From contig JAJTUQ010000003.1 of NCBI GenBank assembly GCA_021399445.1, forward strand, positions 6,758,001 to 6,822,000: a stretch of DNA of 64,000 nucleotides, read 5' to 3'. The position numbers and the translations under genes were made by a program. Below the pieces are notes generated by a model. The model was given only the letters and a program-made list of their open reading frames with translations, searched no databases and had not been told where the DNA came from. Every line of letters starts with the position of its first letter. Position 1 is the stretch's first letter. The stretch is from Xylogone sp. PMI_703 (lineage: Eukaryota > Ascomycota > Leotiomycetes). This document shows positions 38,897-48,739 of the stretch, in pieces.

Positions 38897-41131
38897 TCAT
38901 ACAAATGCATGTTCCATCAAACGGAAGTGAAATTCCTAAAATATATAATATCAAGAGAAGGATTCCGAATAAATCCATAGAAGATAGTCAATATAAGAGA
39001 ATGGCCTAATCCAAAGAACGTTAAAGACGTTTAGGCATTCAAGGGAATATATAACTTCTATCGGAAATATGTTCACAAATTCTCGGATATCACTGTACCA
39101 TTAGATAACTTAACTAAGAAAGATCAGGAATTCAAATTTGAAGGTAAAGAACAAAAAATATGACAAAGGCTTAAAGACTAGTTCGATGAAAGAATAATCT
39201 TGGCAATATTCTAAACAAGATTGCTGACTAAAGTTGAAGCAGACATATTGAACAAGGCCTTAGGAGTAGCCTTAAGTTAACTGTACCTTAATAAGAGATG
39301 GAGACTGATAGTCTTTCACTCAAGGAAGTTTTCCCCTACAGAAAGAAATTATGACATTTACGACAAAGAGTTATTAGTTATAATAAATATATTTAAAACC
39401 TGGAGAATATACTTCTTAAGATTAAAAGTAAAAGTGTTTATGGATTATTATAACTTAAGATACTTTACTAGTACTAAGATCTTGAATATTAGATAAGTTA
39501 GATAGTCAGAAAAACTTATGTAATATAACTTCAAAATAAGGTATATCAAAAGAACTGAGAATACTAGAGTAAATACATTCAGCAGAAGACTAAATTACAT
39601 GGAAAAGGCTGAACCAGAAGTTAAAGTTATTTTTAAGGAAAAAGAAGATAAAATATTAATATATAATTACTTAGCCCAAAGGACTGAAGATTAAGAATTC
39701 GATACAGAATAGACGAAGAAAATAATCCAGGCCGTCAAACATGAAGTCAAGGAAATTAAAGCCTTATTCCAGGAGCCAAATCTAAACAATAAATAAGAGG
39801 AATCTATTAAAGAACCAAAAATGTAGTTTTGTAATAAAAGAATCTATATATTATAATCTTTAACTAAGAAGTTTGTCAAATATATACATAACTTATTATT
39901 ATATAAATATTAAAGAATCACAAAAATACATAAATTTCTTAGTCTAGAGTTTTATATACTTAAGTTACGAAAAACGATATAAGAAGTCGTTAAAGTATAT
40001 AACATATACCATAAAACAAAACCAATACAAAGAATTATATACAGATTACTATAACTGTTAAAAGTACTAAAAAGATTATAAGAGTCAATAATAATAAACT
40101 TCATAATAAACTTATCATTATCATTAGACATAAACAACAAGATTTACGACAGAATATTGATAATCATAAATAGATTAACTAAGTATAAAGTCTTTATATT
40201 ATGGAAAGATACTTATACAGCAAAATAATTAATGAATATATTCATAAACAGAGTATTTATGATATTTGGATTTCCGAAGGAAATTATCTCTGACAAAGAC
40301 AAGTTGTTTATATCAAAGTTTTAGTAAATACTTATTATTATAATAAAGACCAAAACTAAGATAGTCATTAAAGAATAAGCCTAAACCGACAGAAGTACTA
40401 AAAGACTGATTCAAATACTCAAGTAATATCTTAAAACATATGTTAACTATTTACAAGATAATTAAGTTAAATTATTATTAACAATATAATATATATACAA
40501 TAAAACAAAGTACAACAGTATACAAATGTTATCTTATTATATAAACTTTGGAAAAGAAATGAATATGATATACTTATAGAAAAAAACGTTTAATATAATA
40601 ATAACAATAAAAGAAAGAATTAAGCTCATCAAGGAAACATAAGTAATCATATAACAGAACCTAGAAGAAGTCAAAGAAAGAATAAGAAAATACTATAACA
40701 AATAACATAAAATAGAACTTATGTTTAAAAAAGAGGATAAAATATACTTTTTACAAAAATTCATCAAAACTAAAAGATTAAATAAATTATTAAATTTCAA
40801 AAAATAAAATCATTAAAAATCAACAAAGTTTTAAAACAGGTAACATATAAGTTAAAACTATTTAAAAACACTAAAATGTACTTAATCTTTCATGTTATTA
40901 TACTAAAACAAATATTACTAAAAACGTTAATAATTATGTACTTAAAAACAGAAAATCTTAATCTAGAAAAAGAATACAAAGTAAAAAGTATAAAAGAACA
41001 AAAGATCTTCAGGAAAAAAGTTTAGTATCTAATCAAATAGAAAAAATACCCAGAGTCAGAAAATACTTAAGAATTAGTAAAAAAGCTCAAGAACGTCCAG
41101 CGGAAGATTCAGGAGTTTAAGGCTAAACATA

Positions 41132-41800
41132 CTAAACTAGATCATCCAACGTTAGATCGCCAGAATAAATCTGATCAAAAAAACCAAGGAGATCGTCGAT
41201 TTGGGAGTTCGAAAAGACAGGGTTATCCAAGGAGATTATGACTACATAGTCAGAACTTTTCCCCTTAATGTATTCCTTCTCCTTGACAATATCCAACTCT
41301 TCTAAACTACTTAAACTTCTCCTTAGTATTTCAGTATTATACATTTTTAATTATTTCTGAAATACTTATAGACATATTCGACAAGCAAAGGCCTTTTGTT
41401 CAGCCAAGGCTATAGTCTCCTCCTCGGCCTCTAAACAAGCTTCTTTAGCTTTCAGCTTCTCCCACTCCTCGGGGAAAAGCCTGTAAATATCGTACTTCAT
41501 GTTACTTCTTATAACAACACATTCTGAACAGCACAAAGAGTAAAGTACAATAATGCACTTCCTCTTCAAACACTTATAATGCCCATACAGTAACATTTCC
41601 ACACCTTTAGATTTTATTTACTCTAATAACTTTATTTTATTTCTTCTCTTTCTCTTTCTTATTGATTCTTGATGTTCTTGTTCTATAAAATACTTAAGTA
41701 ACATAATAAAAAAAAAGGAAAGTCTAGAAATCGATGAAATTGTTCTTACCTTAGTTTTAAGTTTTGGGACAAAACTAAGCTTGAAGAGGGATAGTATCAC
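41132..41800 (-). pseudogene. Antisense ORF of element E (best preserved copy)
   Basis: A single minus-strand frame of about 220 codons is broken only by in-frame stops (at 41618-41620, 41366-41368 and one more near 41353) with no frameshift. It contains HYKCLKRKCIIV and CCSECVVIRSN (paired C-x2-C elements), then FPEEWEKLKAKEACLEAEEE (coiled coil), EILRRSLSSLEELDIVKEKE, and a Phe/Asp-rich C-terminus ending FSNSQIDDLLGFFDQIYSGD and a few residues more. It meets the 3' end of pol head-on near the chromodomain. The same protein organisation occurs antisense in A, C and D. No known function. Confidence 0.7.
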
Positions 41801-42145
41801 AAACCTACAAAGATAGTGTCAAACCTGAGACTCAGTAATGAAGTTACACAAAGAACCCAACAATAATCTGAGGTCATATGATTAAATCATTAAGATCATT
41901 AAGATCATTACGAGGATCTAGAGGATCCAGATGATCTAACATAATTCATAGTCTATATAAACTTATGTAATTCTCAATAAATAAGAGTCTCATGCTCAAC
42001 TTATAATACAGATTATTATTCATACAATTATAGTTATGATCATATATTATATTACACTGATCCCCGAGCTCTTACCAACCCTTTTACGACTTAGTATATA
42101 CCTGTACACCCTATAGGACCTAGGTAGAGGCTTAGGTTTGTAACA
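41795..42145 (+). repeat. LTR of element E (3' LTR)
   Basis: 351 bp. Its first bases TATCACAAACC differ from the 5' LTR by G to A changes, including loss of the canonical TG start. Confidence 0.9.
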
Positions 42146-42179
42146 ATAAACTTTATTCTTTTTTTCAAGCTTAGGTTTT
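42146..42179 (-). mobile_element. Element D fragment, right piece
   Basis: Thirty-four bases that continue element D beyond the insertion of E. They match element C just after its position 29030. They end where the inverted LTR pair begins. Confidence 0.65.
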
Positions 42180-42943
42180 TGTCACAAAGCGTGCACGGAC
42201 AATGCTAGGCCTGAGGCTCGGTAGCAAGGCTATACAGAGAACCTGACATGATCTGTGACAAAGGGATCATGTGATAGACCCAGAGGACCCGGGGGGTCCA
42301 AGGAGTCTAACGGTATTTCATATAGTATATAAACTCAGATAGTTCTTAGGATAAGAGCCTCGTGCTTAACTTACAATACAGATTGTTACTCATACAATTA
42401 TAGTTATGATCATATACTATATTACACTGATCCCCGAGCTCTCACCAAACCCCTTACGACTTAATATATACCTGTACACTTTATAGGACCTAGGTAGAGG
42501 CTTAGTTAAGTTCGTAACAACTATAACATTTTAGGGTACTTAATCTTAATCTCTTTAAGATAATGCTCAAAGTGTTACGAACTTAAGCTTTTATTTAAGT
42601 CTTATAAAGTATACAAGTATATATTAAGTCATAAAGAGGTTAGTAAGAACTTAAGGATTAATGTAATAAAGTATATGATTATAATTATAATTATATAAAT
42701 GACAATCTGTATTATAAGTTGAGCATAAAGCTCTTATCCTAAGAACTATCTGAGTTTATATACTGTATAAAATACTGTTAGACCCTTTGGACCTCCTGGG
42801 TCCTCCAGGTCCTTGGACCCCTTGGATTCCCTGGGTCCTCTGGGTTTATCACGTGATCTTTTCGTCACAGATCATGTCAGGTTCTCTGTGTAGCCTTGCT
42901 ACCGAGCCTCAGGCCTGGCATTGTCCGTGCGTGCTTTGTGACA
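42180..42943. mobile_element. Inverted LTR pair with a 53-bp retroelement leader (family F)
   Basis: A plus-oriented LTR at 42180-42519 and a minus-oriented LTR of the same family at 42573-42943 face each other across 53 bp. The spacer (42520-42572) is the reverse complement of the first 53 bp of the interior of element E (CTTTAAGCATTATC onward), that is, the leader next to the minus-oriented LTR. No gag or pol is left. Flanks are GTTTT and ATTAA, so there is no target duplication. The LTRs have nearly normal G+C, hence are younger than the host. The structure resembles an autointegration or inversion product. Confidence 0.85.
42780..42860. repeat. Short GGACC-type minisatellite inside the right F LTR
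   Basis: Imperfect units around GGACCYCNNGGGTCC repeat several times. The left LTR has fewer units, which explains the 371 versus 340 bp lengths. Confidence 0.7.
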
Positions 42944-44236
42944 ATTAATTCTTTAATCTGTTTATTTAATTCTTCGATTTTATATTACTTTTTATCTCTT
43001 TGTTTATTACATTTCTTTAGTTTCTTCGTTTTTTGTCATAATATTTCTATAATATACTTTCTTGTATTTAACACATCTTATATCTTTGTTATATTATTAA
43101 GGTTAACTTCTGAAAATGCTTTACTGGTAACTGTTGCTGTAACTTCTTATATTGTTATTATTAATATTGTTCTATAAGTGTCTGTCTCTTTTATTGTATA
43201 TATAACATTAACTCATTATCTTTTCGAAGGCTCGACGCTATTAATTATATTTCTTAAATGACTAGTCATTATTATCTTACTATAACAAGCTGTCCCCGAA
43301 AGAAGAAAATTTAGAATATTAAGGGATAAACATCCCAGTGTAATCGACAACGAATTATAAATAAAACAAAGAGTATACATAAATATCTCTTATGTATTCT
43401 ATAAACTAAATCTTATCTTCTACATCATTAAGTTTAAGCTTTACTTTATACTGTATAATGGTTATGTGAATGTCCTAGGCAAAGTCTCTTCGCTAAGGCT
43501 GTATTCCCCCCTGGTGGGCGTAACATCCCCTTTACACCTAGCCCTTAACAATAAAAGCCATAAAACTTATTTATGACAATAAATATTACAAAAAAATTAA
43601 GTACATTAATATATAATTTAATTATATTTAATCTGATATAATAAAAGTTAACAGACTTTTAGTAAAGTACATTCTGGGTATTAATTAACCGGTAAACATA
43701 TTCATGAAATAATTATCTATAAAACAATTTTATAAATATCTTTATATACTCAGAATTAAAGAATTCCAGCAAACCTAAAAAGCTAAAAATACTAAAAATA
43801 CCAGAAATACTTTTATATTATAATATAATACAGTAATCGAACTTCTTCACTAAAGGAAAGGTAAAACCTGTAGACCTGTAAAACGATCAAACTCCAAGCG
43901 AGATATAGATATTACAAGCCGTAAACTTGTTATAAGAGTTAACGAGACTTGAAACTAACCACAAATATATTTATACAGTTATATTACGCTGTAAGGAGAA
44001 GGACAGCAATTATGACATATGAAAAAGTGTCAAAAATATTGTTTATGTAATTAGCGTTGGCTAATCATAGCTGTAGAAGCTAACGGTCGGTAAAAGAGAA
44101 GAGTTTTACTGGTTTACCCTTATGTACTGTACATCATCAAGACTAGTAACGAATAGAGTTTCTGTACCATACAATTTATATGTAGAGTAGTCTAACTACT
44201 GCGCCATAACCTCTGACATGTAAGAACAACATTTAT
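42944..44236. other. AT-rich region, unassigned
   Basis: No LTR, RNA or intact gene recognised. The minus strand of 42944-43200 has a Lys/Glu-rich broken frame that could be retroelement debris. The right part borders the cyclase fragment. Confidence 0.4.
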
Positions 44237-44506
44237 ACAGAACATCCGGATGACTCGCAGGTCGTCATGACTGCTTGGGCTTGTATTGCCCTCATTTACG
44301 CTAGATATCCTGATAGGATACTAATTCAGAACGGGTTTCGACTTATCATGAGCCGCCAACAGCCAAATGGTGAATGGTTGCAGGAAGGGATTGAGGGTAT
44401 CTTCAACAGGAGCTGCATGACATCTTACCTTAACTACAAGTTTACTTTTACTATTATGGCGCTAGGGATGTATGCTGTTCATTATGGAAACGATGTTTTG
44501 ATATAA
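44237..44506 (+). pseudogene. Oxidosqualene/lanosterol cyclase C-terminal fragment
   Basis: About 90 codons in one frame match the end of oxidosqualene cyclases: EHPDDSQVVMTAWACIAL, then the QW repeat QQPNGEWLQEGIEGIF, SCMTSYLNYKFTF and the terminal IMALGMYAVHYGND before a natural stop. Full enzymes are about 730 residues and cyclise oxidosqualene to sterol or triterpene skeletons at the ER. Everything upstream, including the DCTAE catalytic region, is missing and replaced by AT-rich DNA. This is a truncated relic at the edge of the transposon island. The genome's housekeeping ERG7 is presumably elsewhere. Confidence 0.85.
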
Positions 44507-44836
44507 ACTTTAGATCACTTATACCCATAGAAGTAATACATATACGTGTTTGATCGAAACAGGTTGTGTAATAGAGTTTGGAGATAATGACTACGAAATA
44601 TGCATACGAAAAAGCCTGCAATTATTAAACTAGAGAATCTTGTTGCTAACATTTGCATTCGCCAACGATACTAATAAATCGAACTATATAATTGTTTCTA
44701 ATGCCTAGTTTCTGCTCATCGCCCATCTCAATGAAAGTACTTTCAACAACCTACTAATAAACACAGATTTTTTGTATGATCTTGTTCAGCAAATCGAGAC
44801 AAAGTTACCACTTCGACTCCGTCCCAACGTCTTAGG
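44507..44836. other. Spacer between cyclase relic and SDR
   Basis: 330 bp holding only the two 3' ends; nothing else seen. Confidence 0.55.
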
Positions 44837-45823
44837 TTATATCAATCCCACAATCCTCAGTGAGTCTTCCCACAGGCGCTTTTCGCTCTTTGGATCATAA
44901 GTCTGGTGAACATATCCAATCCCAAAAACGTTGTTATCATCTTTGCCACGTATTGATTCTTTACAGTCCTCCAGATATTTTCCTCCTTTGTCTTCCCATT
45001 CTTTCCCGACTGCAGCAAGAACGGTCGTAGCAGCGCCTTGTTCAGGAGATATCCAGGTCTTCATAAACTCCTCATCGCCCAAGAGCTGCTTAACAACTTC
45101 ATTGCTCAAGTTTCTAGATATCCCGGTATTGATTGCACCAGGGTGGAGACTTGTGGAATGAAGCCCCTCATGGCTGTAGCGGCGATCCAATTCATTCGCC
45201 ATGTAGATATTAGCAAGCTTTGAATTTGCGTATGCTAGTCCGTGGTTATATCCTCCCTTTTGAAAATTATAATTATCGCTTTCGTTAAGATTACCGGCCC
45301 GATGAGCTGATGATGATACATTGACAACTCTGGAGTGAAAACTGGGAGTTGAGCTGGCAAGCAGTGCGGGTCTCAGAAGCTGAAATAGGAGAAAATGGCT
45401 AAGATGATTTGTAGCGAAATGCATCTCGTGGCCATCCTCAGTGAGTGTAAGCTCCTCGAGGCCCATAACACCAGCATTATTGATGACTATATTAACTTGA
45501 TTGTGTGATTTTGTAAGGATATTTGTTGCTGCTGCTCGAATACTTGTGAAAGAGGCGTTGTCCATCTCCACCAATGAAACACGACCTAGTTCTAGAATTC
45601 CAGCAAGAGCAGCCTCAGCTTTTTTTAAGTCGCGGCCAGTCAATATCAGGGTAGCGCCTGTGGTAGATAATGCTCGTGTTGTCTCAAGTCCAATTCCAGA
45701 ACTCGCACCAGTGATAACTATAACTTTACCTATAAGCCTACCTTCAAGAGACTCATCACGAATGATTTGGAGGGCGGTTGGTCGGACGCCTCCAGTGGCA
45801 TGATCAACAGTGTGGGAACACAT
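44837..45823 (-). CDS. SDR oxidoreductase, retinol-dehydrogenase / WWOX-like
   Basis: A single uninterrupted exon of 328 residues. The N-terminal 30 residues precede GKVIVITGASSGIG (glycine motif at residues 38-45). NNAGVM is at 115-120, VNVSSSAHR at 167-174, and YANSK gives Tyr198 and Lys202. PGAINTGISRNL follows. This order and length are typical of the extended 'retinol dehydrogenase-like' SDRs of fungi, which use NADP(H) on lipophilic alcohols or ketones. It ends 330 bp from a cyclase relic and starts about 1.1 kb from a divergent Zn2Cys6 gene, so it may be a survivor of a terpenoid-type cluster. That link is inference. Confidence 0.9.
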   Translation of the reverse strand: MCSHTVDHATGGVRPTALQIIRDESLEGRLIGKVIVITGASSGIGLETTRALSTTGATLILTGRDLKKAEAALAGILELGRVSLVEMDNASFTSIRAAATNILTKSHNQVNIVINNAGVMGLEELTLTEDGHEMHFATNHLSHFLLFQLLRPALLASSTPSFHSRVVNVSSSAHRAGNLNESDNYNFQKGGYNHGLAYANSKLANIYMANELDRRYSHEGLHSTSLHPGAINTGISRNLSNEVVKQLLGDEEFMKTWISPEQGAATTVLAAVGKEWEDKGGKYLEDCKESIRGKDDNNVFGIGYVHQTYDPKSEKRLWEDSLRIVGLI

Positions 45824-46775
45824 ATTTGCAGATAATCAAGATGAAAATGGAAGCGGAATCAATAAGAGAATGCAATCTGGCTACTAGCAACTTTCGTGAC
45901 TGAGATTGAGATTCTATAAGTTTACCAGGAGAAGTGAATTTATATAAGTAAAAGTGTGTCTACGGTCGACTAAAACAACATTCCACTCATAAATTCTCTT
46001 CTTTTAAATATTTTTTACTACTGTTGCCAATTTAAGTTACATTACAATAACTAAAAATATTATTTAATATTATAATACGTCAATTTCGGTGACATCTCAT
46101 AGATATTTCATTACACATTTACTTGTAACACGGTATTAGCACGATTATATTACATTATTTGTCCGTAATTTGCAGTTTATTGTAGCCTAGAATAGTTAGC
46201 CCTTGAGCCCTTTTATCATAATTGTTTTAGGCAAGCATATAGTGCACTATAATCACAGCTCCGAGCCCGTGTAATACGGCGGAAGTATAGTGTATTTGAG
46301 ACACTATACTCGCTATGAGGCCTAAAGAGTAGCCGCTTGTGCGCGATTGCTTAAATTGTTGCCTGATACGTTTTTAATGGGCTCACGAGGGGGTAACGGT
46401 TATATTTAACGATTGTTGCAGCCTGAAGCATAGATTCATACAATCGGTGACTTAGGGCCTTGGTAATTATAGATTTTTATAGCAAAGCAATAACGACATT
46501 TGAGAAATTTATGGTATTTTATGTAAAAGAATTCCGTTATAGGTAAAAAAGTTACGTCAAAGAGTGGTGCCAATAAATTCAAGTTTATTTAATGGGGAGC
46601 CGTGTTTCGGCTTGAGAGTCGTTTTAGTTCACCGTAAAGTCAGTCAGAAGTAAATACATTACTGATTGATGTTATATTAGATCTAATATCTAGTCTAGTA
46701 TGTACGGCTTCGAGTCTAGAATAATTAGCTAGGTACGGATGTCGTTCAATGATCTGACCAATAATCTGTCATTGG
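45824..46775. promoter_or_regulatory. Divergent intergenic region between SDR and Zn2Cys6 gene
   Basis: Contains AT-rich DNA (46010-46080) and two palindromes built from TATAGTG half-sites: a perfect 14-mer TATAGTGCACTATA at 46238-46251, and AGTATAGTGT/ACACTATACT at 46284-46310 with a 7-bp loop. These look like binding sites for a dimeric factor shared by the two divergent genes; the factor is unknown. Confidence 0.45.
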
Positions 46776-46829
46776 CGGCCGGAGGCGCGGCCGAGGTCGC
46801 GGCCGAGGTCGCGGCTAGCTATTCGGCCG
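46776..46829. promoter_or_regulatory. CGGCCG array at 12-bp period
   Basis: CGGCCG occurs at 46776, 46788, 46800 and 46824, with a one-off copy CGGCTA at 46812. All five positions are in exact 12-bp register. Zn2Cys6 factors bind CGG triplets, so this may be an autoregulatory array about 100-150 bp before the start codon of the Zn2Cys6 gene at 46926. A simple 12-bp tandem duplication (GCGGCCGAGGTC) explains part of it. Confidence 0.55.
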
Positions 46830-46925
46830 ATGGAGCTCCTGAATCGTGGTTTTCATATCAGAGTGTACCCTCCTCCTCCACACAAAAACGAGCACTCTTT
46901 GATAATACAATAAGACAGTGGCCTA

Positions 46926-48739
46926 ATGGCGTCCATCCCCACAAGACAACCCCCTAGCGGTGAATCCGGCCTCAGCCGGGCACGCCAAGTGTGCTCATCA
47001 TGTAAAGCTCGGAAGAGGAAATGCGATAAAGCACTTCCTAAATGCTCGGCATGCTCAAAGTGAGTCAATTTCATTGGATAATTACCTTGCTGCAGCGCTA
47101 GAGCTATACTTACAGTATGAGAATAGAATGAAATTGATGTGTAAATACCTAGGCTCGGAGCAAACCCGGAATTCTGTCTCCGTATCCACCCAATGGTGGT
47201 ATGACCTCCGTGTCAATGACCATCAAGCAAACGTCCAATCTATCGATTACCCGGCCATGCTGTTCTTGGACCCAGAAATCTTGAAACACGGGCCGGTTGA
47301 AGTTTACCAACCCATTGCTCTCGTTCCGGAGCATATTTTACATCTCCTTGGAGATATGAATCAAGTTCGCACTACCGCGTCTAAATTCTTTGAACACATA
47401 CACTTGTGGATGCCATTTATCTCCAAAAAACGTTTCTATCAACTCTACCTGCAGTCACCACTCCAAACTCGACCAGATACTGCCCTTCTCATACTTTCCC
47501 TCAAGCTCATTACAACATTACCTCCTACAAGTCCGCGTAATCCTCGAACTCCTTTGTATTATGCTGCAAAGCACTTTTACCTTGAAGTCGAGGGATCTAG
47601 CATTCTTTCCGTTCTAGTCCTGCAGGCCGGGGTTCTCTTAGCTATCTATGAACTTGGACATGCGATATATCCCGCAGCATTCCTGTCTATTAGTGCGTGT
47701 GCTCGCTATGCACACATTCTCGGAATCAAAGTTAGTAAAACGGTAAACACAACAAGAGTCCTTACTTTAGTTGAGGCTGAAGAAAGGAGAAGAGTTTGGT
47801 GGGCAATTGTAATTTTAGACCGGTTCGTCCCTAGCGGCTTTCATCATTAACGCATTCCTTTATCTATTTTTCTTGGTTGAATATTGATGATAATCATAGT
47901 TTTGTGAGTATCGGATCTCCTGGGAGACCCCTTGCGACAACAGATCCTGGATTAGATGATATTTTACCGGCGAATGACATGGCATGGGATGAAGGTGTAG
48001 GTCATGATACCGTCTAATATATTCTGCCTGCTTATAGATTCCCCAGATTGTCAAATCAGACGATTCATTTACGCTAGCTTCGCCAATGATTGGCCATATG
48101 AGTAAATTTGCTTTATTATGTCAAGCGGCAAGGTTGCTGGGTCAAGTTTTACATAATATCTCTAGTGGTTTGCCGCCTGAAGATAGTGTTTGGGGGCAGA
48201 TCGATCGAACTTTACAGTCAATGGTCGCTGCTTCGCTGAATGTAGATTCGCCAGACAATGATCAAATAGCTTTTGTTTACAGGTATGAGCTTTCACCTAT
48301 TCCCAGAGCTTTCTAATTATCTAAGTGTAGTGCGCTTGTTGCCATGTATACTCCGTGGCTTTATTCTGATAGTATAAGTATAGAGGATAAAGACCACTCT
48401 CAGCGCGCAAGAGCCATCATTCAACAGATCACAGAGAGGATAGGTATAAACCTAGTTGAAAATCAATGCTTCTTAGGTCGAAATCCCGAGGATATGTCAC
48501 CTTGGGGCCTCTTTTTCGCGTATCATATTTGTAAAACACATATATGTTATAATCGAGAAATCTTAGATGCATCTGGAGTTGTAGAAAGCTTAAAGAAGAC
48601 TTTTCTTACAATAGATGTCAGGTGGAATGTTGCGGGTACGTCCTTATACTTATCTATTTCATTAAATTGATACTTAATCATCGATGCAGGTATTTATCTA
48701 CAGCTTCTTGAGGCACAAGAAGTCCCGCATAACTCTTAA
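46926..48739 (+). CDS. Zn2Cys6 (C6) fungal transcription factor
   Basis: Six exons (46926-47059, 47127-47822, 47900-47996, 48038-48282, 48331-48635, 48690-48739) join in phase to 508 residues. The zinc cluster spans the first intron: Cys23, 26, 33, 40, 43 and 50. The intron acceptor was chosen because only it completes the sixth cysteine (CSACSKMKLMC) and keeps frame. The body matches fungal-specific regulators of secondary-metabolite clusters: HLWMPFISKKRFY near the start, EERRRVWWAIVILDRFVSIG with GRPLATTDPG, ALLCQAARLLGQVL, and SALVAMYTP. The last exon adds IYLQLLEAQEV. It is divergent from the SDR at 44837-45823. A plus-strand frame at 46739-46957 overlaps the start codon out of frame and could act as a uORF. 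Confidence 0.87.

Larger units (their letters stand above)
35362..42145 (+). mobile_element. Ty3/gypsy chromovirus-type LTR retrotransposon, element E
   Basis: LTRs 35362-35712 and 41795-42145 (351 bp each) are flanked by the direct repeat ATAAA (35357-35361 and 42146-42150). Plus-strand content is in standard order: gag (about 35.8-36.9 kb) with zinc knuckle CFKCHLPGH at 36656 onward, then reverse transcriptase with YINDLLIYS at 38795, RNase H (KWRLIVFHS-like region near 39300), integrase (LIIINRLTKYKVFI near 40160) and a C-terminal chromodomain-like region (YLIK, KKYPESENT, KNVQRKIQEF at 41010-41120). Stops break all long frames, and the second residue pair of the RT motif has lost one Asp. 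It sits inside element D and is less eroded than A-C. Confidence 0.93.
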
